From Fluoribacter gormanii (lineage in GTDB: Bacteria > Pseudomonadota > Gammaproteobacteria > Legionellales > Legionellaceae), in contig NZ_FTNL01000001.1 in assembly GCF_900156395.1 (NCBI RefSeq), positions 81,735-145,734 on the forward strand: a stretch of 64,000 nucleotides of DNA, in the 5' to 3' direction. A model generated the notes under the pieces. It saw nothing but the letters and a program-made list of their open reading frames with translations. It did no database searches and was not told the DNA's origin. The translations under genes and the position numbers were made by a program. Numbering within the stretch: the first letter of the stretch is position 1; each line of letters begins with the position of its first letter. Below are positions 30,697-39,087 of the stretch, piece by piece.

Positions 30697-31989
30697 ATGA
30701 CATATTACAATACACAGTCCGAATCAGTAGCTAATTTCAGGATGCAATCAATAATGCCTTGGATGGTATGGGGCTTGGGTTGTTTATTTTATTTTTATGA
30801 ATGCCTTTTACAAGTGTCCCCCAGTGTTATGAGTAACGAGCTAATGAGGGATTTCTCAGTTACTAGCCAAACATTAGGAATTCTATCTGGTATCTATTTC
30901 TATTCTTATGCAGTAATGCAATTACCTGGTGGCGTGTTAATGGACTATTTTGGCCCGCAACGATTGTTAACTCTAGCCACCGTTGTTTGCGCTGTGAGTA
31001 CCATCGCATTTGGAATGACCGATAACTTTTTTATGGCCTGCGTAGCTCGATTGATGATAGGCTTTGGTTCGGCTTTTGCCGCTGTAGGGACTATGAAACT
31101 CGCTGCAAATTGGTTTCCAGCACAACGTTTTGCCTTCCTTACTGGTCTCATGGTTACGTTGGGAATGTTAGGAGCCATTGGTGGTGAAGCACCTTTAGCA
31201 TTACTAATTGATAACTTTGGCTGGCGTAACAGCATGCTCATTATGGGAACCACCGGTCTTGTTCTTGCAGTCCTGCTTGTTGTTATTGCTAAAGATACTC
31301 CTGAAGATCAGGAAATACCTCATCATTCAGTTGAAGAGGACCGCATAATACCCAGTTTATTAACACTAATAAAAAACAAACAACTTTGGTTAGTCGCTTG
31401 CTATGGTGGTCTAATGTATATGGCAACCCCTGTTTTTTGTGGGCTGTGGGGTGTTCCTTTCCTGATGACCAAAATGGCGATCACCAAGACAACCGCTGCT
31501 AATTATATTTCTTTAGTTTTCATCGGTTGGGCAATTGCCAGCCCCTTATGGGGAATGTTTTCAAACCGTATTGGTCTACGCAAACCACCTATGTACATAG
31601 GATGTGTTGGGGCACTTATCTGTTCCACGATTTTTATTTTTGCTCCCATTAGTAACGAAATATATATGGAAATTTTATTGTTTGCATTCGGAATCTTTTC
31701 CGCAGGCTTTTTACCTGCATTTACTGTAGCTAAAGAATTATGCAATAAAAAATCTGTCGCTACAGGTTTAAGTTTTATGAACATGATGAATATGATAGGC
31801 ATTGCATTAGCACAACCACTTATTGGTTTCATACTTGACAGAATGTGGAAAGGAGAGCTGAATGGAAATGTTCGAGTATATCCATTAGCAGCTTACCATA
31901 CTGGACTTGCTATTATTCCAATAGGAATGCTTATTGCCTTAATTATTTTACCAAAAATTAAAGAAACTTATTGCCAAAGTGTACATTAA
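30697..31989 (+). CDS. Major facilitator superfamily transporter
   Basis: A polytopic inner-membrane transporter of about 430 residues with twelve predicted helices. The first cytoplasmic loop has GVLMDYFGPQRLL, the MFS motif A form. The ECLLQVSPSVM sequence in the first helix region resembles the Legionella Pht (phagosomal transporter) group, which imports amino acids or nucleosides; substrate not determinable here. The start at 30697 follows GGAGAG, while a second ATG at 30673 lacks a ribosome site. Confidence 0.88.
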   Translation: MTYYNTQSESVANFRMQSIMPWMVWGLGCLFYFYECLLQVSPSVMSNELMRDFSVTSQTLGILSGIYFYSYAVMQLPGGVLMDYFGPQRLLTLATVVCAVSTIAFGMTDNFFMACVARLMIGFGSAFAAVGTMKLAANWFPAQRFAFLTGLMVTLGMLGAIGGEAPLALLIDNFGWRNSMLIMGTTGLVLAVLLVVIAKDTPEDQEIPHHSVEEDRIIPSLLTLIKNKQLWLVACYGGLMYMATPVFCGLWGVPFLMTKMAITKTTAANYISLVFIGWAIASPLWGMFSNRIGLRKPPMYIGCVGALICSTIFIFAPISNEIYMEILLFAFGIFSAGFLPAFTVAKELCNKKSVATGLSFMNMMNMIGIALAQPLIGFILDRMWKGELNGNVRVYPLAAYHTGLAIIPIGMLIALIILPKIKETYCQSVH

Positions 31990-32099
31990 TGAAATAATAC
32001 GACACTTCCTGGGATATAGTCGCCTGGGTGCAGAAAAGCGGAACCCGGGTTCCCCTGTTACCCTCACTCGGACTAAACATTTTTAAAGTAGATTTGGAT

Positions 32100-33443
32100 A
32101 TGGCTAAAAAATTATACATCAAAACCAACGGCTGCCAGATGAATGAGTACGATTCAACTAAAATGGCAGAAGTTTTGTTGCAATCGCATGGCTTAGTCAA
32201 AACGGAAAACGTTGAAGAAGCAGATGTAATATTGCTCAATACATGCTCTATTCGTGAAAAAGCACAAGAGAAAGTTTTTTCTCAGTTAGGCCAATGGCGT
32301 GAATATAAAGCCAAAAACCCTCATGTAGTAATTGGCGTTGGTGGCTGCGTTGCCAGTCAAGAAGGCGAAGACATCATTAAAAGAGCCCCTTTTGTCGATA
32401 TCGTTTTTGGCCCACAAACATTACACCGGCTTCCTGCATTGCTCAATGAACGAGCGGAAAAGAAGAAACCGGTAGTTGATATCAGTTTTCCAGAAATTGA
32501 AAAATTTGACCATCTACCAGCACCAAGAGCAGAAGGCCCAACAGCATTTGTCTCAATTATGGAAGGTTGCAGCAAATACTGTAGCTTCTGTGTTGTACCC
32601 TATACTCGTGGCACAGAAATCAGTCGTCCTTTTGATGATGTGCTTGCTGAATGTTATCAATTAGCAGCTCAAGGCGTTAGAGAAATCAATTTATTAGGGC
32701 AAAATGTTAACGATTATCGTGGTGTAATGGAAAATGGGGATATCGCTGACCTGGCGCTTTTAATTCATTATCTTGCGGCCATAGAAGGAATAGGTAGAAT
32801 TCGTTTTACAACATCACATCCTTTAGCATTCTCAGATAATTTAATTAATGCCTATGCCGAAGTCCCTGAATTGGCAAATCATCTACATCTACCGGTACAA
32901 AGTGGTTCAGACCGCATATTAGGCTTAATGAAACGAGGTTATACTGCTTTAGAATTTAAATCCAAGATCAGAAAATTGCGTAAAGTACGCCCCGATATTC
33001 GTTTATCTACGGATATTATTGTTGGTTTTCCAGGAGAAACAGACAAGGATTTCCAAGACACGATGGATTTAGTTCATGAAATAGGTTTCGATACCTCATT
33101 TAGTTTCATTTACAGTCCAAGACCAGGTACCCCTGCTGCAAATTTACCCGATGACACCCCTATCGAAGTGAAAAAGCAAAGATTACAAGTATTACAAAAC
33201 AGACTGCTATTACAAGCTTCTCGTTACAGTCAGTCGATGACTGGAAGTATCCAGAAAATATTAGTTACTGGCCACGCGAAAAAAGACTCTCAACAGCTTT
33301 CTGGTCGTACCGAATGCAATCGAGTGGTGAACTTTGACGGTCCAGCGCATTTAATAGGACAATTTGTTGATGTTCAAATCAGTGAGGCATTGCCTAACTC
33401 ATTACGAGGTCGTCTCATCGAAGTTGAGACTGAAACGATTTAA
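32100..33443 (+). CDS. miaB: tRNA-2-methylthio-N6-dimethylallyladenosine synthase
   Basis: Radical-SAM methylthiotransferase that modifies A37 of tRNAs reading UNN codons. The 447-residue protein has the UPF0004 domain with three Cys ([26 protein letters not shown]), the radical-SAM cluster motif CSKYCSFC and a C-terminal TRAM domain. The frame is open from 32028, but the extra 24 residues come from a REP-like repeat; [15 protein letters not shown] is the usual start. The stop overlaps the rluD ATG (TAATG). Confidence 0.96.
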   Translation: MAKKLYIKTNGCQMNEYDSTKMAEVLLQSHGLVKTENVEEADVILLNTCSIREKAQEKVFSQLGQWREYKAKNPHVVIGVGGCVASQEGEDIIKRAPFVDIVFGPQTLHRLPALLNERAEKKKPVVDISFPEIEKFDHLPAPRAEGPTAFVSIMEGCSKYCSFCVVPYTRGTEISRPFDDVLAECYQLAAQGVREINLLGQNVNDYRGVMENGDIADLALLIHYLAAIEGIGRIRFTTSHPLAFSDNLINAYAEVPELANHLHLPVQSGSDRILGLMKRGYTALEFKSKIRKLRKVRPDIRLSTDIIVGFPGETDKDFQDTMDLVHEIGFDTSFSFIYSPRPGTPAANLPDDTPIEVKKQRLQVLQNRLLLQASRYSQSMTGSIQKILVTGHAKKDSQQLSGRTECNRVVNFDGPAHLIGQFVDVQISEALPNSLRGRLIEVETETI

Positions 33444-34408
33444 TGATAGAACATATTCATAAAAAATTAACTGTTCCACGCGAGTATCACAATCAACGAA
33501 TTGACAGTGTGCTCGCGCATTTACTTCCCGACTATTCTCGTTCGCAAATCAGTAATTGGATCAAAAATGGCACAATAATACTCAATCAAAAGCCATGTAA
33601 ACCCAAAGACAAAGTTTTAGATGGAGATTTGATTGAAATTAATGTTGATTTCACTTTAACAGAGCAGGATTTCAATCATTGTGCCCCTGAAGAAATTCCT
33701 TTAAACATTGTTTATGAGGACGAAGATATTTTAGTACTCAATAAACCTGAAAATATGGTGGTTCATCCTGGAGCTGGAAATAAAGAGCATACATTGGTTA
33801 ATGCGTTGCTGCATCATGCACCATCCTTACACCATTTACCCAGAGCAGGCATTATTCATCGTTTAGATAAAGATACAACAGGTTTATTAGTCGTAGCAAA
33901 AACGCTACCTGCGCACACCTCGTTAATACGACAAATGCAAGCTCGCGAAATTCAGCGTCATTATGTAACTTTAGTACAGGGCCATATTATTTCGGGTGGG
34001 ACCATTGATACTGGCTTTGGACGGCATCCAAGAAATCGATTAAAAATGGCCGTTCAAGAGCAAGGACGGCAAGCAATAACCCATTACTCCGTAAAGAAAC
34101 AATATCAGGATTTTACTTTACTAGATGTCAATCTAATGACCGGGCGAACTCATCAAATAAGAGTCCATCTAGCCTACATACATCACCCTGTAGTTGGTGA
34201 TCCTTTGTATGGCGGACGTATGAGATTCCCGGCTCATGCTAGCGAACAGTTACGTACTTTACTCCAAAATTTTAAAAGACAAGCACTGCATGCCACTACC
34301 CTCTCATTTTATCATCCAAAAACAGAAAATGAGTTGACGTTTAAAGCCCCTATGCCTGATGATTTTAACCTTCTTCTTAACACATTGGACGCGCATTATG
34401 AAGACTAA
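33443..34408 (+). CDS. rluD: 23S rRNA pseudouridine synthase RluD
   Basis: A 321-residue enzyme that makes pseudouridines at 1911, 1915 and 1917 of 23S rRNA. The N-terminal S4 domain (RIDSVLAHLLPDYSRSQISNWI) precedes the catalytic core with HRLDKDTTGLLVVAKT, whose Asp is the nucleophile. It is coupled to miaB upstream and overlaps pgeF downstream by 11 bases. RluD-PgeF adjacency is common in gammaproteobacteria. Confidence 0.95.
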   Translation: MIEHIHKKLTVPREYHNQRIDSVLAHLLPDYSRSQISNWIKNGTIILNQKPCKPKDKVLDGDLIEINVDFTLTEQDFNHCAPEEIPLNIVYEDEDILVLNKPENMVVHPGAGNKEHTLVNALLHHAPSLHHLPRAGIIHRLDKDTTGLLVVAKTLPAHTSLIRQMQAREIQRHYVTLVQGHIISGGTIDTGFGRHPRNRLKMAVQEQGRQAITHYSVKKQYQDFTLLDVNLMTGRTHQIRVHLAYIHHPVVGDPLYGGRMRFPAHASEQLRTLLQNFKRQALHATTLSFYHPKTENELTFKAPMPDDFNLLLNTLDAHYED

Positions 34409-35135
34409 CTTAGCTAATTGGCCGGCGCCAAAAAATGTTACGGCCTTGAGTACAACACGTTTATCGGGATATAGCCAGGCTCCTTATGACAGCAATAATA
34501 TGGGATTGGGTGTGGGAGATAATGAGCAACATGTACTAAAAAACCGGCAACAACTTGTAGAAATGTTGCATCTTCCCGGCGAGCCTCAATGGTTATCTCA
34601 AACTCATAGTACTCATTGTGTTATTGCAGAAGAAGACTCAAACAGAAATGCAGATGCCTCCATAACTCGCTCCGCGAAACACCCTCTAGTGATTCTTACT
34701 GCTGATTGTCTACCTATCATGCTTTGTAATCTACAAGGCACCGAGATTGCAGCAATTCATGCAGGCTGGAAAGGGCTAGCCCAGGGTATTATTGAAAATA
34801 CACTTGCTAAAATGATGAGCCCCACATCCGATGTATTGGCGTGGATAGGCCCATCAATTTGTCAAAATTGTTATGAAGTAGGCGAAGAAATATACCAAAC
34901 TTTTACCAATAAGTACCCTTTAAGTACGCACGCTTTTAGGCCCGTTAATGGAAAATGGCTAGCTAATTTGCCGCTAATCGCTGAAATTGTTCTAAACTCC
35001 AAGGGCATTAAAACAGTTTATCAGTCTGGATTATGTACTTTTGAGTTAAAAAATGAGTTGTATTCCTATCGAAGAACGTCACAAACAGGTAGAATAGCTA
35101 CCTTAATCTGGTTTAATGATCAACCTCAGGACTAA
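34398..35135 (+). CDS. pgeF: Peptidoglycan editing factor PgeF (YfiH, multicopper-oxidase-like fold)
   Basis: A 245-residue member of the DUF152/YfiH family. The signature segments ILTADCLPIMLCN and IAAIHAGWKGLAQGI contain the Cys/His zinc site. Members have purine nucleoside phosphorylase/adenosine deaminase activity and, in E. coli, prevent misincorporation of serine into peptidoglycan. The frame is open from 34359, but the ATG at 34398, overlapping the rluD end, fits the family start. Confidence 0.92.
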   Translation: MKTNLANWPAPKNVTALSTTRLSGYSQAPYDSNNMGLGVGDNEQHVLKNRQQLVEMLHLPGEPQWLSQTHSTHCVIAEEDSNRNADASITRSAKHPLVILTADCLPIMLCNLQGTEIAAIHAGWKGLAQGIIENTLAKMMSPTSDVLAWIGPSICQNCYEVGEEIYQTFTNKYPLSTHAFRPVNGKWLANLPLIAEIVLNSKGIKTVYQSGLCTFELKNELYSYRRTSQTGRIATLIWFNDQPQD

Positions 35136-35139
35136 TAAT

Positions 35140-36531
35140 ATGATTAAACATATCAAATTCATTATAAGCACCCTGCTTCTTTTTACAGCCTCATTTACCT
35201 ATGCGGCCAACGAAGCAGCTACCGCTCCCATACCGAGTTTAGCCCCAGTCTTAAAAAACATCATGCCTGCAATTGTGAATGTAGCAGTACAAGGTTATTT
35301 ACCTGCTAGTGCGACTTCCCCCGGTTCTGCTGGCAATGATGAAGAAGCGCAAAACAGCAGACAACCGAATCAAACAGCTCCTGAAAAAGGACGTAAATTT
35401 GAAAGTATAGGCTCTGGTGTTATCGTAGATGCTCAAAACGGGATCATTATTACCAACGATCATGTAATTCGCAACGCGAATCTTGTCACCATTACATTAC
35501 AAGATGGACGACGTTTAAAAGCCAAGCTGATTGGCAGCGATAGTGAAACAGACTTAGCTATATTAAAAATTAGCGCTACAAACTTAAAATCATTGCCTAT
35601 TGGTGATTCAGATCAATTACAAGTAGGTGATTTTGTAGTTGCTATTGGTAATCCTTTCGGTTTAAACAGTTTTGGTAACAGTCAATCAGCTACTTTTGGA
35701 ATTGTTAGTGCATTAAAACGCAGTGACTTAAATATTGAGGGAGTAGAAAACTTTATCCAGACTGATGCAGCAATTAATCCGGGTAACTCGGGCGGTGCAT
35801 TGGTTAATACAAAAGGAGAATTGATTGGAATTAATACTGCAATTCTTTCTCCCTATGGTGGTAATGTTGGAATCGGTTTTGCTATACCCATTAATATGGC
35901 AAAAGATGTAGCACAACAAATTATTAAATTCGGCTCAATTCATCGGGGCTTAATGGGGATATTTGTTCAACATTTAACACCTGAACTTGCCCATTCTCTA
36001 GGATATCCCGAGGATTTCCAAGGTGCATTGGTATCACAAGTTAATCCAAATTCACCTGCAGAACGGGCTGGATTAAAAGCCGGTGATATTATTACCCAAA
36101 TTAACAATACAAAAATCACGCAAGCGACTCAGGTAAAAACAACCATCAGTCTCTTACGTGTTGGTTCAAATGTTAAAATGGTTGTTCAACGTGATGGCAA
36201 GACAATTTCCCTGGATGCAGTTGTTACTGACATTAAATCACATGAACAAAAACTCCAATCAGAAAATCCTTTCCTTTATGGACTGGCATTAAGAAACTTT
36301 GAGCAAGAAACACCACCTCATGGAAACGTCATTGGTGTACAAGTCGTTGGCGCTTCAGAAACTAGTGCTGGATGGCGTGCTGGTTTAAGACCTGGAGACA
36401 TTATTATCTCTGCAAATAAAGCACCGGTCAAAGACGTTAAGTCATTACAACAAATTGCTCAACAGAAAAAGCAAGAATTGTTAGTTCAAATATTACGTGG
36501 GCCTGGCGCCATGTATTTATTGATCATCTAA
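35140..36531 (+). CDS. degP: Periplasmic serine protease DegP/DegQ family
   Basis: A 463-residue Do-like protease and chaperone. A signal peptide (MIKHIKFIISTLLLFTASFTYA) precedes the trypsin-like domain with His108 (TNDHVI), Asp138 (SETDLAI) and Ser217 (NPGNSGGAL), followed by two PDZ domains (about 250-340 and 365-460). The ATG at 35140 gives the better signal peptide than the upstream ATG at 35116, which overlaps pgeF. It removes or refolds damaged envelope proteins. Confidence 0.95.
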   Translation: MIKHIKFIISTLLLFTASFTYAANEAATAPIPSLAPVLKNIMPAIVNVAVQGYLPASATSPGSAGNDEEAQNSRQPNQTAPEKGRKFESIGSGVIVDAQNGIIITNDHVIRNANLVTITLQDGRRLKAKLIGSDSETDLAILKISATNLKSLPIGDSDQLQVGDFVVAIGNPFGLNSFGNSQSATFGIVSALKRSDLNIEGVENFIQTDAAINPGNSGGALVNTKGELIGINTAILSPYGGNVGIGFAIPINMAKDVAQQIIKFGSIHRGLMGIFVQHLTPELAHSLGYPEDFQGALVSQVNPNSPAERAGLKAGDIITQINNTKITQATQVKTTISLLRVGSNVKMVVQRDGKTISLDAVVTDIKSHEQKLQSENPFLYGLALRNFEQETPPHGNVIGVQVVGASETSAGWRAGLRPGDIIISANKAPVKDVKSLQQIAQQKKQELLVQILRGPGAMYLLII

Positions 36532-36540
36532 CGTCTCAAA

Positions 36541-36586
36541 AGAATTAGTCCTGGGTGAAGCATGGCAGTACTCAGGACTCAATTCT
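36541..36586. repeat. REP-like palindrome after degP
   Basis: AGAATTAGTCCTGGGT near 36541 pairs with ACTCAGGACTCAATTCT ending at 36586, with small imperfections. It keeps the CCTGGGTGAAGC core of the palindrome family and may act as the degP terminator. The rest of the gap to 36790 holds nothing recognisable. Confidence 0.6.
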
Positions 36587-36790
36587 AACGCCATACAAAA
36601 TTCGAAATATTAAAGCTTATACGCTTCAAATTTAATACTCTGCCCAGCTTTATCAAAAGATATCCTAAATCAGGATAATTTTATATTTGCTTCCTGTAAT
36701 AATATAAATAATATATTGGTGTTCGCATGATGGGTATAGACAACATGGAACTTACCACTTAATACTCTATTTTTACAATTTTTGATAAGC

Positions 36791-36823
36791 TTTAATATTA
36801 AATTAATATAATTTCTATATAAT
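36791..36823 (+). promoter_or_regulatory. Candidate PmrA box and -10 of the 325-residue orphan
   Basis: TTTAATATT (36791-36799), 2 nt, ATTAATATA (36802-36810), then 7 nt and TATAAT (36818-36823). The Legionella PmrA element is cTTAATatT-N2-cTTAATatT; the halves match at 8 and 7 of 9. The spacing to the -10 equals that of a second site at 49055. The AT-rich context weakens the evidence. Confidence 0.5.
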
Positions 36824-36864
36824 TAAATTAATTCATTGATTTCACAAGTGAACCATATCGAACA

Positions 36865-37842
36865 ATGATTAACAATTCTGAGCTAGAAATTATCATATGC
36901 TTTATGTATGTTAATGCTGATTTTTTTGCGGCCCCTTTTTTAAATCGTGATAAGTTTTCTTCTTGGGTTGGTCAAAAGGAAGATGTAATAAAATTTTCAA
37001 CACAATTACATGAGGCACTAGAAACCAGCAAGCCTATTAGTATCAATAATATTGATTTGTTGAAAGCATTTCGAGTAGCTATAGTTGGAGCATCTGTATT
37101 AAAAACAGGTGAATTTAGTAAAAGAAATTGTCTGTTAACCGGCTATTCTACCCCCCTACTTAGAGTTTTAATGGCTATTCCTCGTTTGGCTTCTACCATA
37201 AAAAGCCATATGAATAGCAACTTGTTTGATAACTGGTATAACACCCAATCTCCGAAGATAAATAATAAAAGAAATAGACGTTTAGAAAAATTAGATTTAT
37301 TAACTAAAAAGCTAGATCATGACTTTGAACTTTATCAAGCAAAAAAACTAAAGAAGATACATCTTATTTCGCCAGTGGGAGTCTCTATTAGTCACAAATT
37401 TAATGGTAATGCCGTCAGCAATTATAAAGACGGCGCTCAAAAACCTACAGAAATAATAATAGAAGATGGTGGTGATAGTGATCTATCTGAGTTGAGGTTA
37501 CTCGTTGATAAATTCAATCTTGCCCAGAGTGTAAGAGAAACTTTAAGAAATCCAAAGGTAAATCCAATAACTAGACTTAAGCAGTTTTCCGATATAATTC
37601 AAGATAAAAATTTTATTGCTACATTTACTGAGGATAACGATTCTGACGGAATGAGATTATTAAAAACAGTCGCTTATGCTTTAACAACACTGGTGTTTGG
37701 GCTAGGGCTTTATCTATCATATAAAAATAAAGGTACTTGCAAATTCTGGACATCAGGTGAAGAAGAGTTATTAGAATCCACAAATGAAAAATTTGACATG
37801 GAAATCATACGTATAAGTAATCCAAAAGTTTGGGGGAAATAA
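36865..37842 (+). CDS. Orphan protein with one C-terminal membrane helix, effector-like
   Basis: A 325-residue protein I do not recognise. It is mostly hydrophilic and Lys/Asn-rich, with a basic helical stretch at about 131-165, an acidic turn at 200-210 (EDGGDSDLSEL), one predicted membrane helix at about 267-286 followed by YKNKGTCKFW, and a tail with an acidic cluster GEEELLES (298-305). No signal peptide is clear. A PmrA-like box lies upstream, and the acidic tail resembles Dot/Icm substrate C-termini, although farther from the end than usual. The start is uncertain because neither ATG 36865 nor ATG 36904 has a ribosome site. Confidence 0.7.
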   Translation: MINNSELEIIICFMYVNADFFAAPFLNRDKFSSWVGQKEDVIKFSTQLHEALETSKPISINNIDLLKAFRVAIVGASVLKTGEFSKRNCLLTGYSTPLLRVLMAIPRLASTIKSHMNSNLFDNWYNTQSPKINNKRNRRLEKLDLLTKKLDHDFELYQAKKLKKIHLISPVGVSISHKFNGNAVSNYKDGAQKPTEIIIEDGGDSDLSELRLLVDKFNLAQSVRETLRNPKVNPITRLKQFSDIIQDKNFIATFTEDNDSDGMRLLKTVAYALTTLVFGLGLYLSYKNKGTCKFWTSGEEELLESTNEKFDMEIIRISNPKVWGK

Positions 37843-38012
37843 GCTGGATTCGCTGATTCAATTCATAAATCATTATAAATAAACCCCAAGTAATACAAAA
37901 TAAATAACCTCGATTTTCCACTTTAACTTTATAAAATACCTGTGTTAAAAATCATATTCTTAATATAAAACATCTTTTATAATAAAAAATTAAAAAAAAT
38001 AGGCCAACAGAC

Positions 38013-38041
38013 TTGACAACTTCCCCTTAAAAAGACAAAAT
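38013..38041 (+). promoter_or_regulatory. Promoter of tRNA-Met
   Basis: TTGACA (38013-38018), 17 nt, CAAAAT (38036-38041), 12 bases before the mature tRNA. Perfect -35, moderate -10. Confidence 0.55.
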
Positions 38042-38053
38042 CACGCGTCTTGT

Positions 38054-38130
38054 GGCTATGTAGCTCAGCCGGTTAGAGCGCGGCACTCATAATGCTGAGG
38101 TCGGTGGTTCGAGTCCACCCATAGCCACCA
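38054..38130 (+). tRNA. tRNA-Met (CAT), elongator
   Basis: A 77-nt cloverleaf with encoded CCA. The acceptor GGCTATG pairs with CATAGCC; the D-arm is GCTC/GAGC; the anticodon stem CGGCA/TGCTG holds loop CTCATAA (anticodon CAT); the T-arm is GGTGG/CCACC with TTCGAGT. The acceptor and D-arm follow elongator tRNA-Met (GGCTACGTAGCTCAG in E. coli). The first pair is G-C, so it is not an initiator. The lysidine-type tRNA-Ile has the same anticodon, but its acceptor sequence differs. Confidence 0.93.
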
Positions 38131-38184
38131 TTAAATCAATAAGTTACGATTCGAGCCCAAATAAGAACTTCAGGAGTACAGCGA

Positions 38185-38235
38185 ATGAAGTTTCCTTTAA
38201 ATACCACAAAATACACGCAGTCACACTTATCCTAA
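38185..38235 (+). CDS. 16-codon leader ORF before the acetyltransferase gene
   Basis: ATG at 38185 follows a strong CAGGAG ribosome site (38171-38176) and encodes MKFPLNTTKYTQSHLS. Its stop TAA (38233-38235) is one base before the ATG of the acetyltransferase, which has no ribosome site of its own. This arrangement indicates translational coupling by stop/restart, or a leader peptide. No known leader is recognised. Confidence 0.5.
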   Translation: MKFPLNTTKYTQSHLS

Positions 38236-38236
38236 A

Positions 38237-38779
38237 ATGACTTACATCAATCAATCAAAGTCCTTTGTCTTTAAAGCATTGAATGAAAGTGACCTTATAC
38301 TTTTATATCATTGGTTCCAAGAACCAACCATCAAACAATGGTATGCTCGAGGTCAATCCTGGTCATTTGATGACATCAAACAAAAATATCTCCCCAGAAT
38401 TTTAGGCAAAGATAATGTACCGAGTTTTATTATCTATATTGATGCTCTTCCACTTGGCTTTATTCAGTATTATTGTTTAAACGATTATCTGCCAGAAGGT
38501 ATCTGGCATAAGAACCATCGCATGTTTCAAGATTACCATTCCAATAAAATAGCAGGAATCGATCTCTTTATTGCTCCCAGTAATCAACGTGGAAAAGGAT
38601 TAGGTAAACAAATTTTAGATTTGTTCATAACAGAGCTTCCTAACAGCATTTGCGCTATTCTTGTTGATCCAGAAATTCATAACCACCAAGCCATTCGTTG
38701 TTATGAAAAAGCGGGATTTAAACGTACCGATTACAGTGAAGACAAAGCTTATTTAATTCTACTTAAACACCTAGACTAA
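38237..38779 (+). CDS. GNAT acetyltransferase, aminoglycoside 6'-N-acetyltransferase-like
   Basis: A 180-residue protein resembling AAC(6')-Ib type enzymes along its length: an N-terminal LYHWFQEPTIKQWY, KQKYLPRILGKDNVPSFI, then GIDLFIAPSNQRGKGLGKQ (the acetyl-CoA P-loop QRGKGLG) and HNHQAIRCYEKAGFKR. Such enzymes acetylate the 6'-amino group of kanamycin-type drugs with acetyl-CoA. It is chromosomal with no integron or transposon around it, so this may be a resident enzyme with another native substrate. A terminator follows. Translation probably depends on the leader ORF ending one base upstream. Confidence 0.83.
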   Translation: MTYINQSKSFVFKALNESDLILLYHWFQEPTIKQWYARGQSWSFDDIKQKYLPRILGKDNVPSFIIYIDALPLGFIQYYCLNDYLPEGIWHKNHRMFQDYHSNKIAGIDLFIAPSNQRGKGLGKQILDLFITELPNSICAILVDPEIHNHQAIRCYEKAGFKRTDYSEDKAYLILLKHLD

Positions 38780-38844
38780 ATAGTTAAGTGATATAACAGT
38801 AAAAGATCAAAAACTTCATCCCGACGTCGTGCAAAAAGCGATAC

Positions 38845-38881
38845 TATTTCTACAGCAACTGCTGTAGAAATAAGTTTTCTT
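38845..38881. terminator. Terminator after the acetyltransferase gene
   Basis: TATTTCTACAGC (38845-38856) pairs perfectly with GCTGTAGAAATA (38861-38872) around AACT, followed by AGTTTTCTT. It may also stop a small minus-strand reading frame that ends at 38881. Confidence 0.87.
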
Positions 38882-39039
38882 CAGATGTCAGCATCACAGC
38901 TAAACCATTTTTGACCAAGCTCTTCACGCGTGCCCCATCTATAAGGAACCTTGGTGAGTAAGTTCACAATTTTAAATTTATATAGATACTTTAAATTGAA
39001 TTTTTGATATGTTTGATAGATAGCCTCTCTGTAACCCAA
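38881..39039 (-). CDS. Possible small protein or gene remnant
   Basis: On the minus strand a 52-codon frame from TTG 39039 to TGA 38881 translates to a plausible protein segment (GYREAIYQTYQKFNLKY, then TKVPYRWGTREELGQKWF) followed directly by a hairpin. There is no ATG and no clear ribosome site, and a stop (TAA) lies two codons upstream, so this may be the surviving tail of a lost gene. I do not recognise the family. Confidence 0.35.
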   Translation of the reverse strand: MGYREAIYQTYQKFNLKYLYKFKIVNLLTKVPYRWGTREELGQKWFSCDADI

Positions 39040-39087
39040 AGGTTATACATTCTTTAAATTCCATTTCAAATAGGAGAATAGAATTCA

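Noticed and set aside
32028..32099. Extra 24 residues on MiaB
   Set aside because: Derived from a REP-like repeat (CCTGGGTGCAGAAAAGCGG region); the family start is at 32100.
38054..38130. tRNA-Ile2 (lysidine type) instead of tRNA-Met
   Set aside because: The anticodon is also CAT, but acceptor and D-arm sequences follow elongator tRNA-Met.
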